The position numbers were made by a program, and so were the translations under genes. The notes beneath the pieces are model-generated. The model was not told the DNA's origin and did no database searches. It saw only the letters and a program-made list of their open reading frames with translations. A DNA stretch of 64,000 bases from Kryptolebias marmoratus. Lineage: Eukaryota; Chordata; Actinopteri; Cyprinodontiformes; Rivulidae. Positions within the stretch are counted from its first letter, which is position 1. Each line of letters starts with the position of its first letter. The stretch is from positions 14,123,994 through 14,187,993 of the forward strand of contig NC_051434.1 of NCBI RefSeq assembly GCF_001649575.2, in the 5' to 3' direction. This document shows positions 1-25,500 of the stretch, one piece after another.

Positions 1-348
1 AAACGCACGTCCCTTCAAAGTAAAGTACACAGTGCGTTTTTCTGGCCTTAAACTGCAACCTATGCAAGATTTAGATAAAAACAAAATTTTATATACACAA
101 GAAATTGTTAAACTTCAGTATGAACTCACATTTATACATAAATCGTTCTCCTTCTTTACCATTTGCCCCCATGTCTTTATTTTATTCTGAAGCTAAACCG
201 GATGTTTCGGTTTTACTTGGGCTAACTTTATAAAACTGGAAGCGAGTGGCCGAGCTGGTGATTACGGAAATAACTGTTTGGCAGGAATCAAATAAATAAA
301 GGATTAATCTCGGATTACCACCTGTGCAAGCCTGTATCTCTTTCCACA
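1..348 (+). promoter_or_regulatory. trappc3: trappc3 5' flank, promoter and 5' UTR
   Basis: This is the sequence upstream of the trappc3 start codon. An ETS-like CCGGATGT lies at 198-205, and CpGs become common from about 190 through the start of intron 1 (391-430), as expected for a TATA-less housekeeping promoter. No clear TATA box is visible. The transcription start cannot be placed from sequence; somewhere in 200-330 is likely. Positions 1-180 are AT-rich and I see nothing definite there. Confidence 0.5.
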
Positions 349-12532
<12,184 letters not shown>

Positions 12533-12775
12533 CGGAACTAAAGATTTTCCTTCATGTGTCTTAAAAGAGACGACTAATTTATACAGGGAACAACTAAAGG
12601 ACACTTCGCTTCCTTGTAGCTTAATGTTTGAGAGTTTGTGCATGAACTACGGACCGCATATTAAGAATCCTAGACGTCTGACTGGAACCCAGAAGTTGAA
12701 GCTTGTTGAAACTATATGTTTTCAAATTTGTCACTACTCATCATTTATTAAAATCAAAGCTTTCACCCCAGTTAT
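12533..12775 (+). other. trappc3: trappc3 3' UTR with candidate poly(A) signal
   Basis: The sequence follows the trappc3 stop codon. An ATTAAA hexamer at 12747-12752 is the first reasonable polyadenylation signal, with cleavage probably 10-30 nt further on. A T/GT-rich stretch follows at 12780-12842 and would fit the downstream element. Longer 3' UTR forms cannot be excluded. Confidence 0.5.
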
Positions 12776-13800
12776 GTTCTGAGAAGAAAAAATGGTTTTA
12801 TCTGTTTATGTTTAGTCTTTTTTATGGTTTTTTTTTTTTTTCGAGAAACTGTATCGCTGCCAGTTGTCTGGCTCGGTAATTTGTGTTATCTCAAGTAAAA
12901 TCCACAAATGTGATGTGATGCTTTTCTTATGTGTTTGCGAAACTTTGAAGAAGCCGACCGGAGGGACCTGGAATAGTTTACACCAGTCTCTAAAACATGC
13001 GCTGTACTCTGTCCTTTTTTGTTAGTTCTGCTTTAGATATTCCAGCCGCTCCCGCAAAGGCAAACAATACCAGACGTAATGCTCATTAATGCTTGTACAA
13101 AACACACAAGTAATCTGTGTGCGTGTGCGTGTGTGGGAGGGACTCACAAGTACTCAGTTGTGGTTGTAACACCTGTGAATGGCTTTACATCATCCAGAAG
13201 TAACAAGCAGAGCTTCCCCCGCGAGACCTAATGCACACCTCGTCAATAATCCAAAACACAGGCGGCCATTCACACACGCGCGCATACACAAATCATTCCT
13301 GCCCCCGCTTTAGAAAGTAAAAAAACAAAAAACAGGCCTGGTCTGAATATCATGAGCGCATTAGCCATGTTGTTCTTATTCTTTGTCTCTTCGGGGTGTG
13401 TGTGTTATTGTGCGCCGAAGAATAACACCAGCGCCAAACTCACGAGTCCACTCGAAGCACTTAGAGGATGAGATTGTCAGATAGGGATTTCCTTTTCGGG
13501 GGGGTGGGGGGAGTCTGTCAGCTATTAGCTGCTGGAAAAACCTCTAGTTTCTGCACATCCTCTTTTATAGCTGCTATCGGTCGCGTCTGCTTTTACAGCT
13601 TGAGCAGGAAGCCGGTGCCGAGTGCTCCACGTGGCCACCAGAGGTCACCGTCTACGTTTCCCTCCCGGCAGTCCCAACCGGAGGGCCGGAAAGTGACGTG
13701 CATTTGGCTCTTCAGGCGAAAGCTGGATACTGCTGGAGAAGTGATTTCCAATTATGTGTGAGAGGATCAGATGATGGGGCCAGAAAACTTAAACCTTTTT
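12776..13800. other. trappc3 3' flank, comparatively GC- and CpG-rich, no gene seen
   Basis: The region holds imperfect GT/CA-rich stretches (13111-13136, 13265-13295) and many CpGs, but no frame with recognisable protein similarity. Confidence 0.4.
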
Positions 13801-13803
13801 TTT

Positions 13804-14125
13804 ATTGCCTGCCGCTGAAAGGCGAAGGCGAACGATCATGTTTTTGCCTGTGTTAGTTTTTTTTTTTTTTTATCAAAACATTTCATGAAAAGCTGGAAAA
13901 ATTGGAATGAAGGAATGAAACTTGTAGACAGTAATCATTAGATGTACGTTTGCAGCTTTCGGGGTCGACATAGTTCAAGATGGTCACCGCAGCTAATCGA
14001 CGAGGCTGTATTACTCGGTCAGTTTTGCCGACACCGAGCCAAAGTTCGATGTGGCCGCGGCTGAAGGTCGTCCATCCAGCACATGCTCTGAGCTGCAGGA
14101 GATCCCAGCTCCGTCTCTTCGGCAT
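13804..14125 (+). mobile_element. Tandem-monomer element, locus A (start cap plus one CpG-rich monomer)
   Basis: The start cap ATTGCCTGCCGCTGAAAGGC is followed by GTTTTTGCCTGTGTTAG and then one monomer (GAATGAAACTTG..., AAGATGGTCACCGCAGCTAATC, ...GTCAGTTTTGCCGACAC). Relative to the other loci this copy keeps many CpGs where the others have TG or CA. Confidence 0.7.
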
Positions 14126-14935
14126 TAGATGATCTCAGTCTTAGCTCTGATTTGAATCGAGATTAGAAGGGCAATGACATCACGGCGTCTTGGGGTGGGA
14201 TTTTCGAGTACTGTCTCTGCTTTCTGTCAGCAGGAAGTGGAAGCACCACGAAGGCCAACAGCGAGCTGTAAACTCCAGTGTACCGTTAGACAAGCGCTCA
14301 ACACATTACATGTGCAAACCAATAGGCCTGGGATGTGTATGCTGGATTGAAACCTATGCAGAAATATTTTAAATCTCTCCTTTTTTTTTAACCTGACATA
14401 AGTTATTTGGCAGGCTTCAAGCTGTCTACCTACGGGATGGATGGACAGCTGAGCTCGAAGGCTTGTGAACATTCGCGTCCCTTCCACAAATGTGCTCGCG
14501 GGAACGTGAAAAATGCGTAGACAAATACGCACGCTGTGCGCGGAGGACGGATTTATCGCCGCCTCCGCACTCACAAATAGGTGTTAATGCACGCTGGAAG
14601 GCCCTCGTGCAAACACACAAAATGGCGGGGGTTGTTTTTGCAAGCGAGAGTGTCGCGTTGATGGGTCTCACAGTTTTACTCATTAAACCAGAAAGTACGA
14701 AAACTCAAAAAAAAAAAATCAATATGACTTCACCTCTAATAATGTGGACAGATGGGAATTCTATTCCCTTTCGCAAGACTGCAGATGTTACAGAATGAAA
14801 ACACTTGGAGGAAAATAAAGTTGTTTTTAAGACACTTAAGACTTGTTGAGCTGTGAGGAACTATTTTATCTTTTAAATCGGTTTCTTTCTAACCCTCATA
14901 GTCAATTATACTCACTCTGGGAATTTTCCCATCCT

Positions 14936-15925
14936 GCCGCTGAAGGCAAATGCAGAGCGATAATCTTTTCGCCCGTGTCCGTGTCTGCGTTCATTTTAGC
15001 AAGATATCTCAACAATCGCTGAACGCGCTGTCATGAAACTTTCAGAAAGAAATCGCTGAATTGGCATCTACAACTGATTAACTTCTGGAGGCAACGCGGT
15101 TCAAGATGGCCACCACAGCAAAGTGATATTAGCAAACACAAAAATGGCTCTAACTCAGTCAATTTTACATATATTGGGCAAAGATTTGGTGTCTTTGTAG
15201 CTGAGACTGATCCCCAACTTATACCCCGTGTGCTAACTGATTGTGCAAGATCTGGATTTAAAACTCTGGCATTCACTATTAGAGTCAACTTTCTCTGTCT
15301 GTTAGCAAAATATGTCATTAACCACAGGATGGTTTTCAATGAAACTTTCACAAAATAATCATGTGATATACATCTACAACTGATTATGTTTTCAAGCCAA
15401 TCACAACTAAAATGGCCACTGCAGTTAACTTACCTTAGAAAACACAAAAAAATGGCTATAATTTAGTCAGTTTTAAAGATATTAAGCTAAAATCTGGTGC
15501 AGTTGTAACTAAGCATCATTCACAACACGTACTCCAAGTGCTACACATTATGCAAAACTTTGCTTAAAACTTAAGCATCAAATGTTGGAGTCAACCCTGT
15601 CTGTCTGTTAGCAAAATATGTTATGAACCACTGGAAATATTTGAATGAAACTTTCAGAAATGAATTGTGTGGTGCACATCTGGTACTGATTAACTTTTGG
15701 AATCAATCCAATTCAAGATGGCCACCACAGCTAATCGACATTAGCCAACACAAAAATGGCTGTAATTCAGTTAATTTAACAGATAATGAGCTACAATTTC
15801 ATGTGGTAGGAGCTGAGAGTTATTAACAACACAGCTTTGTTATTTCTCACCATAGGATAATTTTCGTCTAAAATTCTGGCATGAAAGGTGGCGGGATTGA
15901 TACCGTCCTTCAAGGAATGACAGGC
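14936..15925 (+). mobile_element. Tandem-monomer element, locus B (start cap, three monomers, end cap)
   Basis: The start cap CCTGCCGCTGAAGGC is at 14934-14948. Monomers begin near 14996, 15298 and 15598, marked by TTAGCAAAATATGT or TTAGCAAGATATCTC, a period of about 301 bp. Shared blocks are GAAACTTTCA, CATCTACAACTGATTA, AAGATGGCCACCACAGC, AACACAAAAATGGCT and AGCTGAGA. The end cap carries CTGGCATGAAAGGTGGCGGG and the fold CCTTCAAGG. This is one of the most complete copies. Confidence 0.8.
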
Positions 15926-16344
15926 CTTTAATTTAAATAAAAGTGTTTGTTCAGTTTTTTGAGTCTTACTTATCAAATATGTCATTTTATTAATAATACT
16001 TATTGCAGCTGCCTATGCTTTTCAGAAAACTTTATTAGGACAAACCTGGAAAACAAGTAGCAAATGTTTAAAAAGGCCGAGACAGCATGCGCTGATCTGC
16101 TTTAAGCCAGATAAATGTTTCCATGTGGTGTTTATGGAAAACAAATGGTGAAAGGCACGCTGTGACAGCAGAGCCCAGCACACAGCGGAGCACTGACCTG
16201 TGCTTATTGAATAACACATCCCTTTCTTCTACTTCCACTTCATTCATTTTCACCCACTGTTACTCACTCGTTCCATATTCCCCAGACTTTCTCAATGTAT
16301 CGATCAGTCATCCCATTTTATCGTGGAGCGATTATGTTTTTGTG

Positions 16345-17075
16345 TGTGTGTGTTTTTCTGTATTTTGTGTGCAAATTGTTTCATGAATCACAGAATTGAT
16401 TTTAATAAAATTTTCAGAAAGTAATCATTAGGTTAACATTTACAGCTGATTACCTTTTGGAGTCAACTTGACTCAAGAAGGCTGCTAAGGCTAAGTGACC
16501 TGAGCAAACACAAAAATCGCTCTAACTTGGTCAATTTTATGGATATTGAGCTAAAATTTGGTGCTGTAGTAGCTGAGATTAACCACCAATTTATATTCTG
16601 AGTGCTAACAATTTGCATAAGATTTGTGCTTAAAACTCTGCCATTAACTAATGGAACTGCCTTCATCTGTCTGTTGGCAACATATTTTCTAAACCACTGC
16701 ACATTTCTTTATAAGACTTTCTGAATAAATTCCCTGGATTGACCTCTATAACTGATTACTGTTTGGACTCTACTCAAATCAAGGTGGCCACCACAGCCAA
16801 CTGACCTTAGAAAACACAAAAATGGCTACAACTCAGCCAATCTTAGAGGTACTGAGCTAAAATCTGGGGTGTTAGTAGATGAGAGTTGTCTGTAAAACAC
16901 ACTTTGAGTGCAACACATAGCGCAAACATCTTTGCTTCAAACCTGGGCATTAACTGTCATAGTCAACCCTGCTTGTCTGTTAGAAACAAATACTTCATAA
17001 ACCACTGAACAGATTTTAATTAAACTATCACAAAGTAATCATGGGATACACATCTACATCTGATTAATAATTGAG
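16345..17075 (+). mobile_element. Tandem-monomer element, locus C (two and a half monomers, caps lost)
   Basis: Monomers start near 16370, 16668 and 16970 with the same blocks as locus B (TTTCAGAAAGTAATCATTAG, AACACAAAAATCGCTCTAAC, CTGTCTGTTGGCAACATATT). The third is broken at about 17072. Confidence 0.75.
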
Positions 17076-17089
17076 GCGCAGAAGCTAGC

Positions 17090-18010
17090 AACTCCCTGAA
17101 TCAGGGAAAGCAATTGCTCTGCATCTGAAGTGTCCGATCTTTCTTCGCTAAGCTGAAGGCTGATTCACTCGCGCAGGACTTCCACAGAATTTTACAGTGT
17201 ATGTATTGCATTTGGTCAGCGGATGCACAGCACGCCCTGTGAGGAGAATGAAATGAGTCAGCGAACAACTGATATATTCCCAGGCTGAGAAGCAGCAGTT
17301 GGCTAATTTAACAAATGTTAAATCAGCCCACAGTGTACACCTAAAAATATGCTCCCATAAACACAAGAGCTGTAGCTCTGTAATCCATGGGGCTTGCACT
17401 TGTCTACTTAAACACACACTGTATGATTTTTGCAGTTTGAAGGGATGTTTTCTCAGATTTATGCGCATAAACACCTCAGTAAACAGATGTGGATGTGGTT
17501 TTGAGACATAATTACGAGTTTATTTGGTATTCTGTCGCACCATCTGCAAGCCATTTGGATGATGAATCATCATTCACTTGCAATCAGTTGAGCACTTCCT
17601 ATAAATCTAATAAGTCGTGCTTCACTCTACCTTTTAGCAATGGGTCATACATCTGGTGGAGAGTGAGAAAGTTATGTTTGGGTCATCAGGAGAGTTTGCA
17701 GGATGAGCGGAACACCTACCAAAACACTTTGAAGGGGAAATTTGAGATCTTTTGAAGTAGGGTTTTATGAACATTTAATATCTTACCTGCTTTGGATAGC
17801 TTTTTGAACCACCTCAATTTGGAGAAATTGATTTTTATTCCTGACCGGATTGACAAGCTGATGGCTAGTCCAAATGTAGCCAAGTCCAAAGTGGATTTCT
17901 GTTGTCTTTTACCAACTCTAACATCCAAAATCTTATAGCAATCCATGTGAAAGACAGTTTATTTTGCATTGCTTTAATTGTAGCTTTATAAGGTTATTTA
18001 ACAACAACCC
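17090..18010. other. No recognised feature
   Basis: Single-copy-looking intergenic sequence without coding similarity or a repeat that I can name. Confidence 0.35.
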
Positions 18011-18013
18011 AAG

Positions 18014-18745
18014 ATTCAAAAAAGTTGGGTCATTGTGTAAAATGTAAATGAAAACAGAATGCAATGATTTGCAAATTTCATAAACTCATATTTTATTAAC
18101 AATGAAACACAGTTAACATCAATTTTAAAACTAAGAATTTCTACAGAGGCAGGAGATGGGTAACAGAAAGCTGTACAGTTAAGTGTTATGAATAAGAAAC
18201 ATCTGGTTGAGCATTTTGCAACTAATCAGTTCCTTTGTACTAAAGAGGAGAGAGAACATCTGGCCTGTTAGCAGTGCACAGTTAAAAAAAATCTGCCACA
18301 CTGATGGTATGGGGGTGCATTAGTGCCCCCATAGTGGTTTCGGCAGCTTAGACAGCTAGGAAGGCACCGTTAATGCTCCCACCCCATACGGTCCCATCCA
18401 AACAACGTTTCTTTCAGCGGAGGTCTTGCATATTTTAGAAGACAATACCAAACCGCATCCTGTATCCACTACAACAGCATGGCTTTGTAGTAGAAGAGTC
18501 TGGGTGCTGAACTGGCCCGTCTGCAGTCCAGACCTCTCACCAATTGAAAACATTTGATGCATCATGAAAAAAAAACAAAACAACAATTGACAAAGAAGAC
18601 CCAGGACTGCTGAATGGCTAGCATCCTACATCAGACAAGAATGAGACAACATTCTCCACCAGAACTCCACAACTGGTCTCCTCTTTTCCTAGATGTTTAC
18701 AGACTATCTGCAACAGGTGCGATATTTATTTGTTCCTCTGCACAA
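18014..18745 (+). mobile_element. Mariner/Tc1-type transposon corpse with transposase remnant
   Basis: The start TTCAAAAAAGTTGGGTCA, followed by GAATGCAATGATTTGCAAAT and CATATTTTATTAACAATG, is a terminus that I recognise from teleost mariner-like elements. The body encodes GGTATGGGGGTGCATTAGTG (W-G-C-I-S), a damaged DDE segment DNTKPH near 18440, and CTGCAGTCCAGACCTCTCAC (L-Q-S-R-P-L/S-P-D region) with ATTGAAAA. A 1-nt deletion plus a TAG next to the QQDN motif kill the frame. Confidence 0.8.
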
Positions 18746-18749
18746 GACC

Positions 18750-21700
18750 ACACTTTAAAAGATCCCTTTAAAGATAAAAGCATCAGATGACATGGAGAAC
18801 ATGTTGGGGTGACACTGGTCTGGATCTCTTTTGGTTCCACGAGGGTTTCAGTAGGAGCCCGTAAGATGTCGACTAGTTTAATGCATTGTTTTGTTTTCTC
18901 TTCCTCTCTTTCTTTCGGGCTTTTTGGATGGGAGCTGCTAAGCTGCAGTCACTCTGCTTCCAATTTCCTCTTGCTCTTTTGTTCTTTTCTCCTTTCCAGG
19001 ATCTGATGAAGAGGAGGTTTTAGCCTTTCCTCATGATACAGGTTTTACCCATTCAAAACCCTTTTTATTACTGTCCCTAATTTTCCCACAATGCTTTTAA
19101 ACTTTTTGCCTTGTTTTTTTTTTGTTCCCCATCCCATCCCATCCCCACCTCCCATCCCCTTCTTTCTTTGCTCAAGCTGGAATTTATGCAACACCGACAG
19201 AACTTTCCAGCTTGGAATCATCTCACAAGAGAATAGAGTACATAAACAGTGAGTAAAAAATAAATAAATAAATGTGTTATGTATATTTTGCAGATTGACC
19301 CTAAGGACAAACTCCACTTCACTTTATAATTCCAAAGCTTTTCCCTCTTGCTTCACACATGTAAGCACGTGTTTATTTCAGTCTCCCAGGCAGTAACAAA
19401 TATATTAATTCTAATTGAACAGAAGGAATGTGAAAGTTCTGATTTACCCTGGAGTTGAATCAAACTAGGCCTCCCATCACCTTAAGGCTGCAGAGCAGCT
19501 GCATTTGACTGGATATCACTTTTCACCGCTGACAAGCATGAACTGACCATGTGTGTGTATGCTTGTGTGTGTCATATTAAAACCTTGGGGTGACAAAACA
19601 CAAATCATGGAGTGATTGGAGCGGTGTGTTTCAAATGATACATGTCTCCCAAGCAGGCCATTTATCTAACTTGTAAAGCATGATATCCGAGCTAATATCA
19701 GGCATAAATCTGAACACCAGCTCCGAGGCTTTATGTCTTCAGCAGGTCGTTCATTATCCGCCCACTTGAAGCACCTCTCTCACAGAGGCGGTGTGACTGC
19801 ACGGGTTCTGGATGTCCTGTTAAAGCAGGCTACAGGCATTTCAAATCTTCATGCATGGCTTTCCAATGTAACACCTCAAGCTGCCAAACTGCTAAATGAG
19901 GCTGACATGCACCTTGAGTGAGACATTATATGGCAAAACTGGTATAAGAATTTATAAAGCTCCTTTGTTGGCTAGTCAAAACCTTTAACCCCATAAGTCA
20001 AACACACCTATTTATACATTCATTCATACAGTGCTTCTTATTCCTAACATAAAGCGCTTTTCTCTAAATCAGGAAATTTTAATGACATTTAATTTTGGTA
20101 TGGAAAGCCATTGAAATATACATTTTGGTAGTATTTAATTTTATTGTTATTTGACGAAAGACGGCTCTGAAGGAGGCAGTACTTGTCAATCTTTCATTTA
20201 TAGCCAATTGGCAAACATTTCTATGTCGTCATCATCACTTCTCAGCTGTTTAAAATAATAATTTTAATGTCTGATGTGGACTTCTGTGGAGATGTTTTCA
20301 GCAGTCAGTATCTTACCTGTACCAGACAGCCCTCAGAGTTGCCCCATATATTCAGAAAAACGTTTTTACTAGAGTCGAGTTAACAGCTAGTCACCGTGAG
20401 GCCAAGACCAAAGGGGATTGTTTAAAACAACTCTAATCATAAGAGTGTTATTGCAGTTCATGCAATGAGGCCTTACAACTTGGCATGTTAATAACAAGTC
20501 CTGGGGAAAAAACAAAATGATTGTGGCGGTCGCATTAATTCTTCAAACTCAACCATTTTAACTAGACTTCAAATATTTGAAAATCATCCTTTCTTTTTCA
20601 CCTCTGTCACATTTGCATTACACAGTTACATCAAAGTCTAAGGGTATTAAGATTGCCCACCCTGAGGGGACTGACTGCAGTCTGCTGCAGGTAATATACT
20701 GACTGCTGATAACTACTCCACAGCACCCCACTTTAAATACCTAAGCTGTATTTTTAACATTTTTTTGTGAATTATGATAAAATTGTAATATTGTTCAGAC
20801 TCGTGGTATTATTTCAGCAGGTCTCTTCCAGTTTCAGTGATGTTTCCGGTGATGTGTTTGCCCAAATGTTAAGTTTTCAAAAACAGTTTATTGTTACCAT
20901 GGTGTAGACTTGAAAGGCTGAAAAAGACTATTCCCACCAATTTCAGTTCAACCTTGTAAATCCTTAAAAAAAGGTTTTAAAATGTTTTACAGTGGGCTGT
21001 ATTTACTGGGCAATCCAATTTGCTTGTAGTATGCCCCCTAACTGATTTATAATGGAAAATATTAGACGTTGCTGATTAAAATATTACCTGTGAATGACAT
21101 TTTGCTCATACAGTATATTGAGCCCAGCAGGAACTATCCTCATCTCAACCTGACCGTAAATGTTCTGTCATCTGTGGTGCACAAAGTTGTAAAATGTATA
21201 GTTTCGGGAACCATGACATCTGAGGTTTAGCAGCTGCACAACAGAGGATGTTTTTAAAATACTAAAAGACTTAATTTTGTATGAAAGCAAGCAGATGTTC
21301 ATACCTGCATGAATTTATTATCTCTCAAACACAACGCATTATATTTTAGATGTATCTTGAGAATGTATTCTCAAATAACAATGTATGTGCCAAACACATG
21401 TAGCTGAATGTTCAAATTTCCCATTTCCTCACTCTTGTCATCTAGTATGTGAGCACTGTGCCAAAAGTACTTAGTTTTTATGGCCTTGAGGATCTAATAT
21501 TTTTACCTCTGTGGGCATACATGCTTCTGATAATTTATCCCTGAACACTTGTACATGTGTGCTTAGGCTTCACCTGTGTGCCTCCCTTTGTGTATACTTT
21601 GCTTATTCATTGTGGAGGTGCTGAAAGCTCTCTCTGTGGGATTCATGAACATTTTCTGTTTAAGCTGGACAGGTTGGGTTCAGTGGTGCGTGTTATAAAT

Positions 21701-22670
21701 TGGGCCCAGTAAAACACTCATGGCGTGCTGTTCCACAGGAAGTGCAGAGGGAGAAAATTCTCAAAAGCTGGACCGCTTTTTGTTCGATTATTTCCAAGCT
21801 TCTTGCAAAGGTTGAACTCTGGCCCTCCGACTGTAAGCATTCCCCTCACTTAGTTAATATAACACTGCTTACTTTCAAATAGAAAAATGTGATAAAGTTG
21901 GACAGATTCTGAAGTGAAACATAATCCTCGAAAATAATTTGTTTTCAGACCACCACATTTGGTTTCTTTTGCAACCAGCAGCGCCATGGAGACATTTTAA
22001 ATGAACATAAAAGCCAGTGAAGCTAAGTGAACGAGACCTGGATGTCCTCAGAGATGTGATCTGGAAGACAAGAACAGAACTTGAAGAGTGAGGGAAATGT
22101 CCAACGTCCAGATCCTGTTTTTCCTTGTGTTTCTTCTCTTCCTCCATCTCTGTTTTACCAATTCCTTGGCAGACATGAATAAGTGCAAATAAACGATGCT
22201 GTGAGAAAGAACGAGGACATGCATCAGCTACAGTAAATGTGATGACATTTCCTTTTAGGTAGTTTTATTTTCTGGCAGTAGAAGACCAAGAACGTGTTAG
22301 TGCAAGGGTATCAAAAATACAAAAGTTCCTGTTTACCCACAGCAAAGGAAATTCTTATTAAACGGTCCTTTTCAAATTGATCCAAAGTCCAGGAGGGAAA
22401 CCTAGACACCCCTCTCTCAGAACACTATCCTGTTTCTTCCAGGGTGTCCCAAGGTGTTCCCCATTCAGAAAGGATTTAAAAACTTTCTAGTGAGTTAAGA
22501 TGAGCTGCACCCTCATTACTGCTGATAGATCCATGTTCTTGCCTCTGATCCCCTCCTAAAATCCCTTGTGGACAAGATACCAATATATTTAAGTTCTTCC
22601 TTGAGGCAGCAGAGACCTTTTCCTAACCCAGCGGGACACCTCTGAGATATCGGCAGCTTAATGTAATGAA
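18750..22670. other. Intergenic sequence, no gene recognised
   Basis: Mostly AT-rich. An imperfect CCCAT pentamer run lies at 19130-19160. A piece at 20005-20060 (ATTCATACAGTGCTTCTTAT) may be a decayed reverse SINE tail. I see no exon-like blocks. Confidence 0.35.
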
Positions 22671-22674
22671 GGAG

Positions 22675-22960
22675 TTTGAGTATCCCTATGATCCTGGGAG
22701 CTGTGTTGTCTAAGGTTCTATGGTATATTGGTCTCAAGGGAAGGGTCAGACCATTTGAAGACATTCATGAAGCAAAGCCACAACAAACAGGTTACCTTTT
22801 TTGGAACAAGGAAATCAGGCACCTTCCTGGAGCCAGGCCTGGCAGGGAGCTGGCTGGCAAGCTCCTGATGGCTGAGCCTTGACTCCTGAGGTTTTGGTCG
22901 AGCTCAGCCTGAAGAAACCACAGAATGCTACTTCCACATGAGACCACAACCTGAGGACAG
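22675..22960 (+). mobile_element. LINE 5' UTR fragment (TATCCCTATGATCCTGGGAG family)
   Basis: The blocks TATCCCTATGATCCTGGGAG, GGAAGGGTCAGACCATTTGA, CTTCCTGGAGCCAGGCCTGG, GGTCGAGCTCAGCCTGAAG and CCACATGAGACCACAACCTG follow the order of the 5' leader of a widespread teleost LINE as I remember it. The protein-coding part is absent. Confidence 0.6.
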
Positions 22961-25264
22961 AGAAAAAGTTGTGTGGGTGTGATGTCAGCAGGGTAGCATA
23001 TGGGGTATATGTAGGCTGATTTCCCAGGGTCATCAACTAACTTTTATAGCAGATGACCCTGTTTATACCTGGTATCAATATGCCTCTTGTCTGATTCAGT
23101 TAGTTTGTTTAAACCTGATCTAGTGATCACTTATCAGTTTACTGTAGGCTTGTGATGTCTACTAACATTTCCACAAAATCCTAGATGAAATTCAGCACTT
23201 TTTTTACTGGCATTTTCTTGTTAACGCTTAAGAGTGTGAACTTGTGTCATCAGAATTTAATACTTACACTGTTCAAGGGTTCAAACATAGCAAACTCAGG
23301 CACAACAACACTTGTAAAAAAAAACATTTCTGAGGAACAAACTTGGCTTTATATCCACAAATGTGAGATACAACTTTACATGACAAAGATCAGTCAATAT
23401 ATCTACCATTTAAAAAGTTAGAAGAATTTGGAAAAACCTTGGAAGTGCTAGAATAACAACAAATTTCCTCTAACACCTGAGACCACAGGAACCAGTCAGC
23501 CTGAAGGTAACACCTTTCTTGAATGCTTGATCTGCTTTGATGAAACTGGCAATGAGATCTCAAAGAGAGGATTGTTCAGAGACATAAACCCCTATTCACC
23601 TTAACCTTCAGTGCAGCACGACCTGGTAGGCATTTACAGCACAAGGAGGGAGGGGACTTATTAAAAAAAAACACTTTCCGTCACTACTTAGACTTTTAAA
23701 AAGCATCACTGATGTGTACATACACCCTTGCCTGCCCATGGCTCACCGACTTGTGACAAGTCACAGAGAGAAAGGTGGGTAAAATCCCATGACATCACTG
23801 AGCAAGGTAAAGGAGTGCTGTGTCAGGCTTTGTTTGGTTTTCCAGTGCTGTCTGAAGTACCAGTGAAAGATGTCAGTGGAAAGTATGGCTAAAGCCAGAC
23901 AACAAAAACATGGGGGGTGGTGTGTGTGTGTGTATGAATGTGTTCAGAAGAAATAAGGAGACCAATATAAAAGTGTAATTTTACAATAACGTTTTCTCAT
24001 CTTTAGATTTCAGTCACCTCAGGGCCTTCTTACCACCCACATCAATAAGCTCTTTGTGACCCCAGGGATGCCTCTCAGCACCATCATATGCTACATATAC
24101 GTTATGTACAACTCATTATAACATTCTGTTAAACTATTCTTTATACATGGTTTGAATTTTAAAACTTGAGACAACCACTGGCTTTTGTACTTCTGAATTG
24201 TCATTCCCAGATGATTTAAAGTCAGTAAGTTCTGAGAATGATAGTGAACCTAAAAATGACTTAGACAATAGCAGGCAAACAGAATAATCAGAAAACATAG
24301 ACTGCTAAGAAGGTAGGGGCTAATTCCTATTTGTTGCTTAGGCTAAGCTAGGCTTAAATCAGTTACATAATCAATAGAAAGAAGACATAAAAAGGATGTT
24401 CAGTTTAACTGCTTTCACAAATGTTATACGATTAACAGTTGCAAAATAAAAACAGGTTAAAAACTGATGGTTGCTTACAGCTAAAATAACAAAATCACTG
24501 TCGTCAGCGGTCAGAGTTTTTCAAGGCGTGGACACAGCAAAGGAAGGAATGACAGGCATAGTGGAGGTTTCCATGAAAAATGAGTCATACATAAATACTT
24601 CTTTGCACCTTTTAATTGACTTGAGAGCCCCATTATATATAAAAAGGTTGCTAAAAATAGAAGTGAGAGTAACAGCCTTGGAAAACTGGATCCACAATTT
24701 GGGCACTTATGAAGTGCTTAAAATGTTGGTGGTGTGATGTTTTCAGAAGCACATCACATCACACAGCTCACCAGCGTAGCGGCTGAAAATGTATTTGTTT
24801 CACTAAATATTGGCCTATAAGCAAATACTGTCCATATATTAACATAAAGGTGCCTAGAAACTTTACTTACAGCCAATTAGAGTGAGTTATTGAACTACTG
24901 ATTTCAGCAATTTATGATTTGTCATTCTTTCTTAGCTGACTATACTACCAGAATTTATTTGCAACCTTTACATGAACACAAACAAGTTTTTTTACCTTGT
25001 CCAGAACACTGATTCAGCTTTTGAAGGGGCCCACCAGGGTGCACCCAAAGCCACCCTACAGCCACCGTTGTCACACAATGCACTGAATAAGCAACTTGTA
25101 TCAATCAGCTTTCAAAACCCCAAAGGGCACAACTACATTTTTGGAAGGACAGTGCCAAGGTCTTTTCTATGTTTTGACGCAAATGTTTCGTGATTCCACA
25201 GGTGGACTGCTATGCTAGCTGCAGATGACAAATTAAATAATTGAAGGAAAAGGAAGTGAGTGCT
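22960..25264. other. Intergenic sequence, no gene recognised
   Basis: AT-rich with a short TG run near 23916-23932. No coding similarity. Confidence 0.35.
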
Positions 25265-25500
25265 GAATGCCAGCTGACACTGGGCGGGAGCTAGGGTTCA
25301 GTCAGAATAGGTCTCCAGTGTCCCATCACATGGCTAACGTCATGACTAACACCATGCTCACAGCACAAATGGCAAATGAAATCACCGGTAAAGCTAACCT
25401 GAATTGGTTTTGAATTGTGGCATGGTAGAGCCCCAAAAAGAAACTCATGCCGACACCAGGAGAAAGTGCAACCTAGAGGCAACAACTATGCAAACTACAG
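25265..25500 (+). mobile_element. Degenerate dispersed teleost repeat (GACACTGGGCG...TCTCCAGTGTCCCATCAC)
   Basis: The ordered pieces GACACTGGGCGGGAGCTAGGG, written here as GACACTGGGCGGGAG, then GGTCTCCAGTGTCCCATCAC, CTAACCTGAATTGGTTTTGA, ATTGTGGCATGGTAGAG and CCAGGAGAAAGTGCAACC match a repeat common in fish (normally ...GTGGGAGGAAGCCGGAG...). The class is unresolved and the copy is old. Confidence 0.5.

Noticed and set aside
14996..15900. CRISPR-like or coding tandem array
   Set aside because: The monomers are about 300 bp and diverged, without spacer logic or conserved frames, and the context is a vertebrate genome.
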